Assembly: GCA_963765785.1 (NCBI GenBank)
Contig: CAVXXW010000009.1
Location: 434,001-498,000, forward strand
Length of the DNA stretch: 64,000 bases
Reading direction: 5' to 3'
Source of the DNA: AC-32 sp963765785
GTDB lineage: Bacteria; Actinomycetota; Thermoleophilia; Gaiellales; Gaiellaceae
The notes below the pieces were generated by a model. The model did no database searches. It was not told the DNA's origin and was given only the letters and a program-made list of their open reading frames with translations. This document shows, piece after piece, positions 50,059-56,624 of this stretch. The first letter of the stretch is position 1. Every line of letters starts with the position of its first letter. The position numbers and the translations under genes are program-made.

Positions 50059-50849
50059 ATCGCGTGGTCAGACTCTAGGTCGGGCGACTCCGAAATCACG
50101 GTCGCCGGGCGCCGGAACTTCCGCAGCGCCTGCCTGAGCGGTTCCGCGCGGAGCGTGCCCTCGCCGTAGGGCAGGTGCTTCGTCTCGTTGCGGTTCGCGT
50201 AGGCGATGTCGGAGAAGTGGACGTGGAACGGCGCGCGCGGCGGCAGCACCTCGTCCGCGGCCTCGAGAGCGGTCGCGAACGGCTCGGCGTCCGTGTAGGC
50301 GCCGTCGCTCGTCGCGTGCATGTGCGCGAAGTCGAGCACGGGGCGGACCCAACCGCAGCGGCCGGAGATCTCGATCACGTCGTCGAGGCTGCCGATCTCG
50401 CGCACGCGCCCCATCACCTCGATGCCGAACGGGACGGCGCGGTCCTTGCGCTCGAGGCGCTCGCGCAGCTCGCCGAGCTGCTCGACGATCGAGTCGATCG
50501 CGGCCTCGCGTGTGCGGCCGAGCAGGAAGCCCGGGTGGAAGACGACGAGCTCGGCGCCCGCGGCCTTGGCAATCCCGGCGGAGTGGTCGAGCATGCCGAT
50601 CGCCATGTTCAGCTTCTTGCCGCGCTCGGCGTGGCCCATGAAGCCCGCGATCGGCGCGTGCACCGAGAGCACGATCTTGGACTGTTTCGCCAGGCGGCCG
50701 AACGCAGCGGCCCAGTCGTACTCCATCCAGAACTTGCCTTCGAAGTCGATCTCGCAGGCGTCGAACCCGCGCTCCTGCAGCAGCTCGATCGCCGCCTCTG
50801 GGCTCTCCCGCGAGGGTACGCGCGCAGGGCCGAAGCGGACACGTCCCAT
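50010..50849 (-). CDS. TIM-barrel sugar isomerase/endonuclease IV-like protein
   Basis: A 279-residue AP-endonuclease-2-family barrel. Metal ligands are suggested by SVHAPI, ELVVFHPGFLLG, GIEVMGR, PVLDFAHMHA and HVHFSDI. Members include xylose isomerase-like enzymes and endonuclease IV; GFDACEIDFEG at the N-terminus suits either. The C-terminal tail (about the last 15 residues) is encoded opposite the end of the cyclase gene. ATG start with TAGCGT at 50858-50863 upstream. Confidence 0.78.
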   Translation of the reverse strand: MGRVRFGPARVPSRESPEAAIELLQERGFDACEIDFEGKFWMEYDWAAAFGRLAKQSKIVLSVHAPIAGFMGHAERGKKLNMAIGMLDHSAGIAKAAGAELVVFHPGFLLGRTREAAIDSIVEQLGELRERLERKDRAVPFGIEVMGRVREIGSLDDVIEISGRCGWVRPVLDFAHMHATSDGAYTDAEPFATALEAADEVLPPRAPFHVHFSDIAYANRNETKHLPYGEGTLRAEPLRQALRKFRRPATVISESPDLESDHAIQAALAASARTSSRRT

Positions 50850-50947
50850 GCGAGAGCACGCTAACGCACGAGCGTCACGCTTCAGCCACCGGTGACGAAC
50901 GGCACGGCCGTTCCGGCCCGGCCCGCGGTGTCGTCCGATGCCCTGGC

Positions 50948-50953
50948 TACCTT
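50948..50953 (+). promoter_or_regulatory. -10 box of gene at 50960
   Basis: TACCTT ends 6 bases before the ATG. Confidence 0.4.
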
Positions 50954-50959
50954 CGCGCC

Positions 50960-51202
50960 ATGGCCAAGCGACCTTCCCGCATCGACCTCCTCGAGCTCGA
51001 CATCGACCTCCGCCTCGCCGACCTCTGGCGCGAAGCCGCGGACATCGGCGAGTGGAACCTCGAGGTCGTCGCGGCGTTCATGCGCGCGGCCTACGGCAAG
51101 GGCTACTGCGACGCGCTGACCGAGGACAATCCGGGCTCGCTCTGCGAGGAGCACGGCTACCGGATCCCGACGCGCCGCACCGAGCCCGCCCGCGAGCGCT
51201 AG
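50960..51202 (+). CDS. Small conserved-looking protein
   Basis: An 80-residue helical protein (IDLLELDIDLRLADLWREAA, then GEWNLEVVAAFMRAAYGKGY) with a C-terminal PGSLCEEHGYRIPTRR. I recall similar proteins in other Thermoleophilia genomes but no function. It sits 22 bases upstream of ccmE on the same strand, yet ccmE has its own -10 box. Confidence 0.6.
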   Translation: MAKRPSRIDLLELDIDLRLADLWREAADIGEWNLEVVAAFMRAAYGKGYCDALTEDNPGSLCEEHGYRIPTRRTEPARER

Positions 51203-51212
51203 CGACCCTCTC

Positions 51213-51218
51213 TACAAT
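51213..51218 (+). promoter_or_regulatory. -10 box of ccmE
   Basis: TACAAT ends 6 bases before the ccmE GTG. Confidence 0.55.
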
Positions 51219-51224
51219 CCAGGC

Positions 51225-51620
51225 GTGGCTCAGCGCCCGCGTTCGGTCCGGCTCGTCCTGGCGCTCTCCGTAGCGGCGGTGCTGGCGGTCTTCCTGCTGT
51301 ACGTCTCGATCGCCGGCGGGCGCACGGCGCAGTTCTCGCCGAGCGAGCTGCCGGGTCACACCGGTACGGTCTCGCTCGTCGGGAAAGTCGTCGCCCCGGT
51401 CAAGGGCGAGGGTTACTCGAAGGACGGCCTCCGCTTCCGCGTCGCCGACATCAACGGCTCGCACAGCGTGCCGGTCGTCTATCGCGGGAGCGTCCCCGAC
51501 CAGTTCAAGCTCGGCCGCCACGTCGTCGTCAGCGGCCGCTACGCGAACGGCGTCTTCGTCGCCAAGCGCGACTCGCTGGTGACGAAGTGCCCCTCGAAGT
51601 ACGCGCCGAAGAAGAGCTGA
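51225..51620 (+). CDS. ccmE: Cytochrome c maturation heme chaperone CcmE, CxxxY type
   Basis: A 131-residue protein with an N-terminal membrane anchor (about residues 9-28) and the CcmE OB-fold (FSPSELPGHTGTVSLVGKVV, SVPVVYRGSVPDQFKLGRHV). It carries heme to apocytochromes outside the membrane. The heme-attachment site reads KCPSKY (C122, Y126), the CxxxY variant known from Desulfovibrio and archaea, in place of the usual HxxxY histidine. Its stop overlaps the start of the next gene (TGATG). Confidence 0.9.
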   Translation: MAQRPRSVRLVLALSVAAVLAVFLLYVSIAGGRTAQFSPSELPGHTGTVSLVGKVVAPVKGEGYSKDGLRFRVADINGSHSVPVVYRGSVPDQFKLGRHVVVSGRYANGVFVAKRDSLVTKCPSKYAPKKS

Positions 51621-51934
51621 TGTGGCTCGCGCTCGGCGCGGTGCTCGCGATCGCGTGCGTCGTGCTCGTGGCCTTGCCGTTCCTGCGTGAGCCGCAGCCG
51701 CTCGACGACCGCCTCGATGCGCCGACCGCGCCTGAGCAGAGGCGGATCGCGCTGGCGGAGGAGCGCGATCGCGCCCTCGCCGCATTGAAGGAGCTCGAGT
51801 TCGATCACCGGACCGGGAAGGTCTCGGACGACGACTATCGGGCTCAGGTCGGCCCGCTCAGACGGCGCGCCGCCGAGGCGCTACGCGCGCTCGACCCGCA
51901 GCCGCGCAAGGAACGTGTGCGTGCCGGCCGCTAG
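51620..51934 (+). CDS. CcmI/CcmH-like small membrane protein
   Basis: A 104-residue protein with one N-terminal membrane segment (LALGAVLAIACVVLVALPFL) and a coiled helical domain (ALAEERDRALAALKELEFDHRTGKVSDDDYR) that matches the N-terminal part of cytochrome c biogenesis proteins CcmI/CycH. It lacks their TPR half. The context after ccmE supports a role in cytochrome c maturation. ATG overlaps the ccmE stop by one base. Confidence 0.75.
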   Translation: MWLALGAVLAIACVVLVALPFLREPQPLDDRLDAPTAPEQRRIALAEERDRALAALKELEFDHRTGKVSDDDYRAQVGPLRRRAAEALRALDPQPRKERVRAGR

Positions 51935-52586
51935 CTGCGCCAACTGCGGCGCGAAGCTCCCGAAGCGCAGCCGCTTCTGCCCGGAGTGCGGCACGCGCGT
52001 CGTCGAGTCGCCGGAGGAGACCGCTGTCCAGGAGGTGCCTCCCGACGAGACCGGCCCGGTGCCCGTCGAGTACGAGACGGCCCGGCCACGCTACTTCGGC
52101 GTCTTCCGCGGCGCGCGCGTCGTCAGTCCGGCCTGGCGCACGGTGCGGGAGACGACCGGCTACGCGGTCGAATCCGTCGCTGTCCACACGACCGCACGGC
52201 GCGACCTCTACCGGATGCGCCGGGAGCTCGCTCAGCTGGTGGCCCAGAGAGCGGAAAGTGCCCGCATTTTGGGCGAATCGGTGTACGCTAACGACGAGGA
52301 AGGGACCGAGGCCGCCCGCGCGGAGATGGCAGAGCTCGACGGGCTGGTGACCGCGAAGGAGGAGGAGATGAGGCAGACAGCCGAAGCTGCGATGGAGCGC
52401 ATCCAGCGTGCGCACCTCGAGGTGCAGCCTACGCAGGTCGAGACGCCGGAACCGCTCCCCGAGCCGAGCCCGCCTCCGCAGCCGGTGCCGGTTCCCGAGC
52501 CAACGCCCGAGCCGTCCGACCCGCCGGGCCCGGCGCACGTTCCGGAGCCCGAACCGGCCCCGAGCCCGCCGCTGCAGCCCGAGTAA
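51915..52586 (+). CDS. Zinc-ribbon, coiled-coil and proline-rich protein
   Basis: A 223-residue protein in three parts. An N-terminal zinc ribbon (CANCGAKLPKRSRFCPECGT, four cysteines) is followed by a helical, coiled-coil-like middle (about residues 95-165: RRELAQLVAQRAESARILGE and EEMRQTAEAAMERIQ) and a C-terminal proline/glutamate-rich tail. Function unknown. GTG start; it overlaps the CcmI-like gene by 20 bases, so it belongs to the ccm operon. A zinc ribbon often docks on another protein or on membranes; no heme-handling motif is visible. Confidence 0.75.
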   Translation: MCVPAASCANCGAKLPKRSRFCPECGTRVVESPEETAVQEVPPDETGPVPVEYETARPRYFGVFRGARVVSPAWRTVRETTGYAVESVAVHTTARRDLYRMRRELAQLVAQRAESARILGESVYANDEEGTEAARAEMAELDGLVTAKEEEMRQTAEAAMERIQRAHLEVQPTQVETPEPLPEPSPPPQPVPVPEPTPEPSDPPGPAHVPEPEPAPSPPLQPE

Positions 52587-52976
52587 TCTGAGCGGGCGAC
52601 GTCGGCGAGCGGGAACGTCGGGAGCCCGAGCCAGAACCAACTCGCCGCCGCGCGGGCGAACAAGCGCGAGGCGCTCCAGAACGTGAGGGAGTCGAAGTCG
52701 GAGTTTCTGCACGAGGCCGAGGGGCCTCCAGGCCGCGAGCGCGTCGCTGCCGCCCAGATCCGCTCGGCGCAGGCGCGCGCGTGGTTCTCCGCCCCGTCGG
52801 ACGGCATCTCGACCGCGTACGGCCACCAGTCCTCGATCGCGGCCTCCGTCGGGCAGGTCGTCGCGCAAGGCCAGACGATCGGCTACGTCGGCTGTACCGG
52901 GCACTGCTTCGGGCCGCACCTCCACTTCGAGGTGCGCATCAACGGCACGCCCGTCGACCCGCTCGGCTATCTCTAG
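52587..52976 (+). pseudogene. Remnant of an M23 peptidase gene
   Basis: In the frame continuing past the zinc-ribbon stop codon there is a coiled-coil piece (NQLAAARANKREALQNVRES) joined to the last 60 residues of an M23 (LytM) metallopeptidase: STAYGHQSSIAASVGQVV, IGYVGCTGHCFGPHLHFEV with the HxH zinc pair. The first half of the M23 domain, with the other zinc ligands (HxxxD), is missing, as is a signal peptide. A GTG at 52683 could still start a 97-residue protein, but it could not bind zinc normally. Best read as a deleted gene. Confidence 0.7.
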
Positions 52977-54266
52977 CTAGGCGAGCCCGAAGATCTGCGC
53001 AAGTAGGAAGACGTTCAGGGCCGAGATGGCGGTAGCGACGACTGCCGCTACCGCGGTCGTCGTTCGACGGTTCACGAGCGTGCCCATCAGGTCGCGCTTG
53101 CTCGTGAACCACACGAGCGGGATCAGCGCGAACGGGATCCCGAAACACAGAACGACCTGGCTGAGGACGAGCGTCCTCGTCGGGTCGAGCCCGATCGCGG
53201 CCACGATCAGCGCCGGCAGCATGGTCACGAGCCGGCGCACGAACACCGGGATCTGGCGGTCGATGAAGCCCTGCATCACGACCTGGCCCGAAAGCGTCCC
53301 GACGGTCGAGCTCGCTAGGCCCGAGGCGAGCAGCGCGAGTGCGAACAGCGTGCTGGCCGCTCCACCGAGCACCGGTTCCAGCGTGCGCCACGCACCCTCA
53401 AGCGACTCGATTTGCGGCAGCCCCGACCCGTAGAAGACGGTCGCGGCGACGACCAGCATGGCCATGTTGATCAGTCCCGCGATCGACATCGCGATCACGA
53501 CGTCGATCTTCGTGTAGCGGTAGAGCCGCTTGGCCTCGACGTCATTGCTCGGGACGACGCGGTTCGCCGTCAGCGCAGAGTGGAGGTAGATCACGTGCGG
53601 CATGACGGTCGCGCCGAGGATGCCGACCGCGAGCAGGACGGACTCGCCGCCCGCGAACTCCGGCTTGACGGCGTGGAACGCGACCGTCCCGAGCGGCGGG
53701 TGCGCGAACCAGAGCTCCCCGAGGTAGCAGGCGCCGATCGTCGCGATGAACGCCACGATCACGGCCTCGAAGGCACGCAGCCCCAACCGCTGGAGCGCGA
53801 GGATCGCGAACGTCACGACCCCCGTCAGGAGCGCGGCCGGGAACAGGCCGATCCCGAAGAGCAGATGGAAGCCGAGCGCCGCTCCGAGGAACTCGGCGAG
53901 GTCGGTCGCCATCGCGATCAGCTCGGCCTGGATCCAGAGCCCGATCGACGTCCGGTGCGAGAAGCGCTCGCGGCAGACCTCGGGCAGGTTGCGACCGGTG
54001 GCGATGCCCAGCTTCGCCGAGAGGGTCTGGATCAGCATGGCCATCAGGTTCGAGGCGAGGATCACCCAGCAGAGCGTGAAGCCGAACTTCGCGCCGCCGG
54101 CGATGTTGGTCGCGAAGTTGCCGGGGTCGATGTACGCAACCGAGGCGACGAAGGCCGGCCCGAGGAAGGGCAGGACCCGCCAGCCGCTGACCCGGCCCCG
54201 CCCAAGCGCCCGCTGCGCGGTGAGGACCGAGCCGGTGGCGACGGCCGTTGAGCGTGTCGCCATCAC
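52977..54266 (-). CDS. Nramp-family divalent metal transporter, MntH-like
   Basis: A 429-residue membrane protein with eleven hydrophobic segments. The metal-binding motif DPGN in the first helix (D47-P-G-N50) and the MPH motif (ILGATVMPHVIYLHSAL) in the sixth are intact. It imports Mn2+ (or Fe2+) with protons. GTG start at 54266, with a -10 box 6 bases upstream and a palindromic operator behind it, so metal-dependent repression is likely. Confidence 0.92.
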   Translation of the reverse strand: MMATRSTAVATGSVLTAQRALGRGRVSGWRVLPFLGPAFVASVAYIDPGNFATNIAGGAKFGFTLCWVILASNLMAMLIQTLSAKLGIATGRNLPEVCRERFSHRTSIGLWIQAELIAMATDLAEFLGAALGFHLLFGIGLFPAALLTGVVTFAILALQRLGLRAFEAVIVAFIATIGACYLGELWFAHPPLGTVAFHAVKPEFAGGESVLLAVGILGATVMPHVIYLHSALTANRVVPSNDVEAKRLYRYTKIDVVIAMSIAGLINMAMLVVAATVFYGSGLPQIESLEGAWRTLEPVLGGAASTLFALALLASGLASSTVGTLSGQVVMQGFIDRQIPVFVRRLVTMLPALIVAAIGLDPTRTLVLSQVVLCFGIPFALIPLVWFTSKRDLMGTLVNRRTTTAVAAVVATAISALNVFLLAQIFGLA

Positions 54267-54272
54267 GGGCTA

Positions 54273-54278
54273 AGTGTA
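54273..54278 (-). promoter_or_regulatory. -10 box of the Nramp gene
   Basis: TACACT ends 6 bases before the GTG start. Confidence 0.55.
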
Positions 54279-54282
54279 GCCC

Positions 54283-54304
54283 AAGTTTAGGCGTGTCTAA
54301 ACTT
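54283..54304. promoter_or_regulatory. Palindromic operator upstream of the Nramp gene
   Basis: A perfect inverted repeat, AAGTTTAG and CTAAACTT separated by six bases. It lies over the -35 region of the Nramp promoter and overlaps the last codons of hpt. Its form (AT-rich dyad with TTTAG half-sites) fits a DtxR/MntR-type metalloregulator; that identity is inferred. Confidence 0.75.
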
Positions 54305-54863
54305 TTGCGAGACGCAGGTCGGGCAGGTTTCGCCAGCGGCCGTCTACGTCGAAGCCGTACCCGACGAAGAACTCGTCCGGGACGGTGAAGCCGACGTAGT
54401 CGACCGGCAGGTCGTCGACCAGCCGGCGGTACGGACGGTCGAGCAGCGCGGCCACGCGGAGGCTCCGCGGCTCGCGGAGCTCCAGGAGCTTGCGCAGGTA
54501 GTTCAGCGTCAGCCCGGTGTCGACGACGTCCTCTACGAGCAGCACATCGCGCCCGGTGACCGGGATCGCGCTGTCCTTCAGCAGTCGCACACGCTCGTGG
54601 CCGCCGGTGTCGGCGCCGTTGTAGCCCGCCAGCTCGACGAAGTCGATCGCATGGTGGATCCTGATCGCCCGCGAGAGGTCGGCGAGGAAGACGAAGCTGG
54701 CCTTCAACAGCGCGATCAGAAGCACCTCGCGGCCCTCGTAGTCGCGGGCGATCTCGGCGCCCAGCTCGCGCACCCGCGACCGCAGCTCCTCCGCCGTGAG
54801 GAAGACGTCGCCGACCCGGCTGTCGCTGTCGACGGCTAAGGCGTCGCCTGCGATGCCGACCTC
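54297..54863 (-). CDS. hpt: Hypoxanthine(-guanine) phosphoribosyltransferase
   Basis: A purine-salvage enzyme of about 172-188 residues: VFLTAEELRSRVRELGAEIA at the N-terminus, the flexible loop region SFVFLADLSRAI, the PRPP-binding loop LLVEDVVDTGLTLNYL and the C-terminal VPDEFFVGYGFD. The body is complete but no ATG, GTG or TTG lies in frame at the expected start (the codons there are GTC, ATC, TTA). The end given includes sense-like residues EVGIAGDAL. A GTG at 54773 would lose the first strand. Either a rare start codon is used or the base call is wrong. Confidence 0.8.
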   Translation of the reverse strand, partial: EVGIAGDALAVDSDSRVGDVFLTAEELRSRVRELGAEIARDYEGREVLLIALLKASFVFLADLSRAIRIHHAIDFVELAGYNGADTGGHERVRLLKDSAIPVTGRDVLLVEDVVDTGLTLNYLRKLLELREPRSLRVAALLDRPYRRLVDDLPVDYVGFTVPDEFFVGYGFDVDGRWRNLPDLRLAKV

Positions 54864-54934
54864 AGGACGCGCGAGCTCTGCTCGCGTGTCCGTCTGAAAT
54901 GACCGGTCGAGGCGATTGCCTTCACGCGGCCGCT

Positions 54935-55300
54935 TTACGACGCCAGGTCGAGCCGGTAGCGCTGGGCCAGCCGCTCGATGTCCCGCTTGTAGAAGAGCTT
55001 CACGCGCACCTCGGGGTAGCGCTCGCGCAGCTTCCGCAGCTTGCGGTTCTTCCGCGTCACGAGCCGCTGCTTCATGACCGTGATCTCGAGGTAGAGGTTC
55101 TGCTCGGGCAGGAAGAAATCCGGCGTGAACGCTTGGACGACGCGGCCGTCGGCATCCTCCTCGAGCACGAACGTGTGCGGCTCGTACTCCCACGGGACGC
55201 CGTAGAAATCGAGGACCTTGGCGCACTCGCGCTCGGCCTCGTTCTGGAACCTCGGCGTCTTCTTCGCAGAATCCGCCTGGAAATCCCCAATTTCTCCCAC
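54935..55300 (-). CDS. PD-(D/E)XK nuclease-like protein
   Basis: A 121-residue protein from GTG 55300: an N-terminal helix with ERECAKVLDFYGVPWEYEPH, then VQAFTPDFFLPEQNLYLEITVMK, which fits the PD-(D/E)XK core (D61, E72, K77), and a C-terminal basic part (RKNRKLRKLRERYPEV). It resembles small DUF559 or Vsr-like nucleases and may act on nucleic acid. TACCCT at 55310-55315 is a -10 box. It precedes hpt on the same strand. Confidence 0.7.
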   Translation of the reverse strand: MGEIGDFQADSAKKTPRFQNEAERECAKVLDFYGVPWEYEPHTFVLEEDADGRVVQAFTPDFFLPEQNLYLEITVMKQRLVTRKNRKLRKLRERYPEVRVKLFYKRDIERLAQRYRLDLAS

Positions 55301-55432
55301 CCCTCGAGCAGGGTAGCAGCGGGTCCGGACGCGGCCGGTCCCGGCGCCTGCAACCCGGTTGCTACCGGGCTGCTGCCGCTCCCTGGTCTGGTTGGCATCA
55401 GCAACGAACCAGAGAGCGAAAGGAGCACCACC

Positions 55433-55902
55433 ATGAAGAAGTTCGCCATCATCGGAACCGCGGTCGTCGCGCTCGCCGGCCCGCTCGCGCAGAGCGCGTT
55501 GGCGATGCCGGCCGACGTGACGCCCGTCGTCCAGTCGCAGACCGTCAAGCCACTTCCGGCGGTCGCGCTGGAGCAGGGCTCGGGCCAGCGCTTCGCGGTG
55601 CAGCCCAGCCTCGGGCCGACGAAGGCCGAGCAGCGGGCGGACACCCTCCGCGGTGAGGCGCTGAACCGAAGTACGGCCTCGGCACTTACAAGATCGGCCC
55701 CTCGCTGGCCGAGCAGCGGGCGGACACCGTCCGCGGTGAGGCGCTGAACCGGAAGTACGGCCTCGGCACGACCACCACGTCGTCTCCTGACTTCCAGTGG
55801 GGCGACGCCGGGATCGGCGCGGCCGTGCTGCTGGGGATCGTGGCGCTGATCGGAGCTGGCTTCTTCGAGGTCCGGCATCACGGACGCCTGGGGACCTCCT
55901 AG
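55433..55902 (+). pseudogene. Secreted repeat protein, frameshifted
   Basis: The gene encodes a signal peptide (MKKFAIIGTAVVALAGPLAQ), then two copies of a repeat of about 28 residues with the core EQRADTxRGEALNRKYGLGT, then a C-terminal membrane segment (IGAAVLLGIVALIGAGFF). In the first copy a G is missing (CCGAAG, where the second copy has CCGGAAG, near 55669), which shifts the frame. Without that loss the protein would have about 156 residues. AAGGAG precedes the ATG. Function unknown. Confidence 0.7.
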
Positions 55903-55926
55903 TCGCGGGCGACGACCCGCCGACGA

Positions 55927-55959
55927 GACGAGCGGGCCTCGGGGGAGGGCCCGCTCGTC
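55927..55959 (+). terminator. Hairpin terminator
   Basis: GACGAGCGGGCC and GGCCCGCTCGTC form a perfect 12-bp stem with a 9-base loop, between the repeat-protein gene and the 65-residue gene. Confidence 0.7.
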
Positions 55960-55988
55960 GCACTCGGACGAAAGGAAAGGAGAGCGCG

Positions 55989-56186
55989 ATGCTCGACTAC
56001 GACACCAAGAGCCGTCTCCAAGCGGCAAGCGATCAGGCCGACCGGCTCGCCTCCGACATGCGACGGTCGCGCCCGCTCAACGCGGACGAGGGCGCCGACC
56101 ACGGGTGGGCCCGGCTCGGCCCCGCACTCGCTGTTCGCGTCGGCCGCCTGCGTCGGCGCAGGCACGCGCCGGCCTATCAGGCGTGA
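55989..56186 (+). CDS. 65-residue protein of unknown function
   Basis: A small hydrophilic protein: an acidic helical start (MLDYDTKSRLQAASDQADRL) and an Arg-rich end (RVGRLRRRRHAPAYQA). The ribosome-binding site AAAGGAGAG lies 5 bases before the ATG. It is flanked by two hairpins with the same stem sequence. No family recognised. Confidence 0.6.
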   Translation: MLDYDTKSRLQAASDQADRLASDMRRSRPLNADEGADHGWARLGPALAVRVGRLRRRRHAPAYQA

Positions 56187-56199
56187 GCTCCCGTCACCA

Positions 56200-56229
56200 G
56201 ACGAGCGGGCCCGGCAGGGCCCGCTCGTC
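56200..56229 (+). terminator. Hairpin terminator, same stem as at 55927
   Basis: GACGAGCGGGCCC and GGGCCCGCTCGTC form a perfect 13-bp stem with the loop GGCA. It lies between the convergent ends of the 65-residue gene and the gene at 56238, so it can serve both strands. Confidence 0.75.
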
Positions 56230-56237
56230 GTCTGCGC

Positions 56238-56624
56238 TTACGTCAGTTTCGTCGTCGCGCACCAGGTGAGGGCCTGGATCGTCGGCGGGTCGAACTTGCC
56301 GCTCCCAGCAGGTTCCTGCTCCTGGGCAGGAAGCACAACCAGGGCCATGGCGATCCCGCGAACCCTATCCCCGCCGGCGTGCCCGATCGTGCCGGGGCCA
56401 CCGCCGGCGCCCTTTCCCGTTGCGGGAGCAGTCCCCGTCCAGTGGTTGCCGTTGGGACGCTTCCATTCTCCGGCGCCGTGAGTCCAGACCATCGCGGCGT
56501 CTTTTCCCTGAACGACTAGGAAGAGGATCGTCGCGTGGTCGACCCTCGGATCCTGGGGATCGAACGTCCCGGTCACCTCTAGCGTGTTGCCCTGAAGCTC
56601 CACGCTCGTGATTCGCCCGGTCAT
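56238..56624 (-). CDS. Protein of unknown function, coupled to BTAD/cyclase protein
   Basis: A 128-residue protein of mostly beta character (GRITSVELQGNTLEVTGTFD, TILFLVVQGKDAAMVWT), with a glycine-rich middle. It may be a small beta-sandwich; no family recognised. Its ATG overlaps the stop of the large cyclase gene (ATGA), so it is made with it and may bind it. Confidence 0.65.
   Translation of the reverse strand: MTGRITSVELQGNTLEVTGTFDPQDPRVDHATILFLVVQGKDAAMVWTHGAGEWKRPNGNHWTGTAPATGKGAGGGPGTIGHAGGDRVRGIAMALVVLPAQEQEPAGSGKFDPPTIQALTWCATTKLT

Noticed and set aside
54864..55226. N-terminal extension of hpt to an ATG at 55226
   Set aside because: It would read the nuclease-like gene in another frame and gives Arg/Ala-rich shadow sequence.
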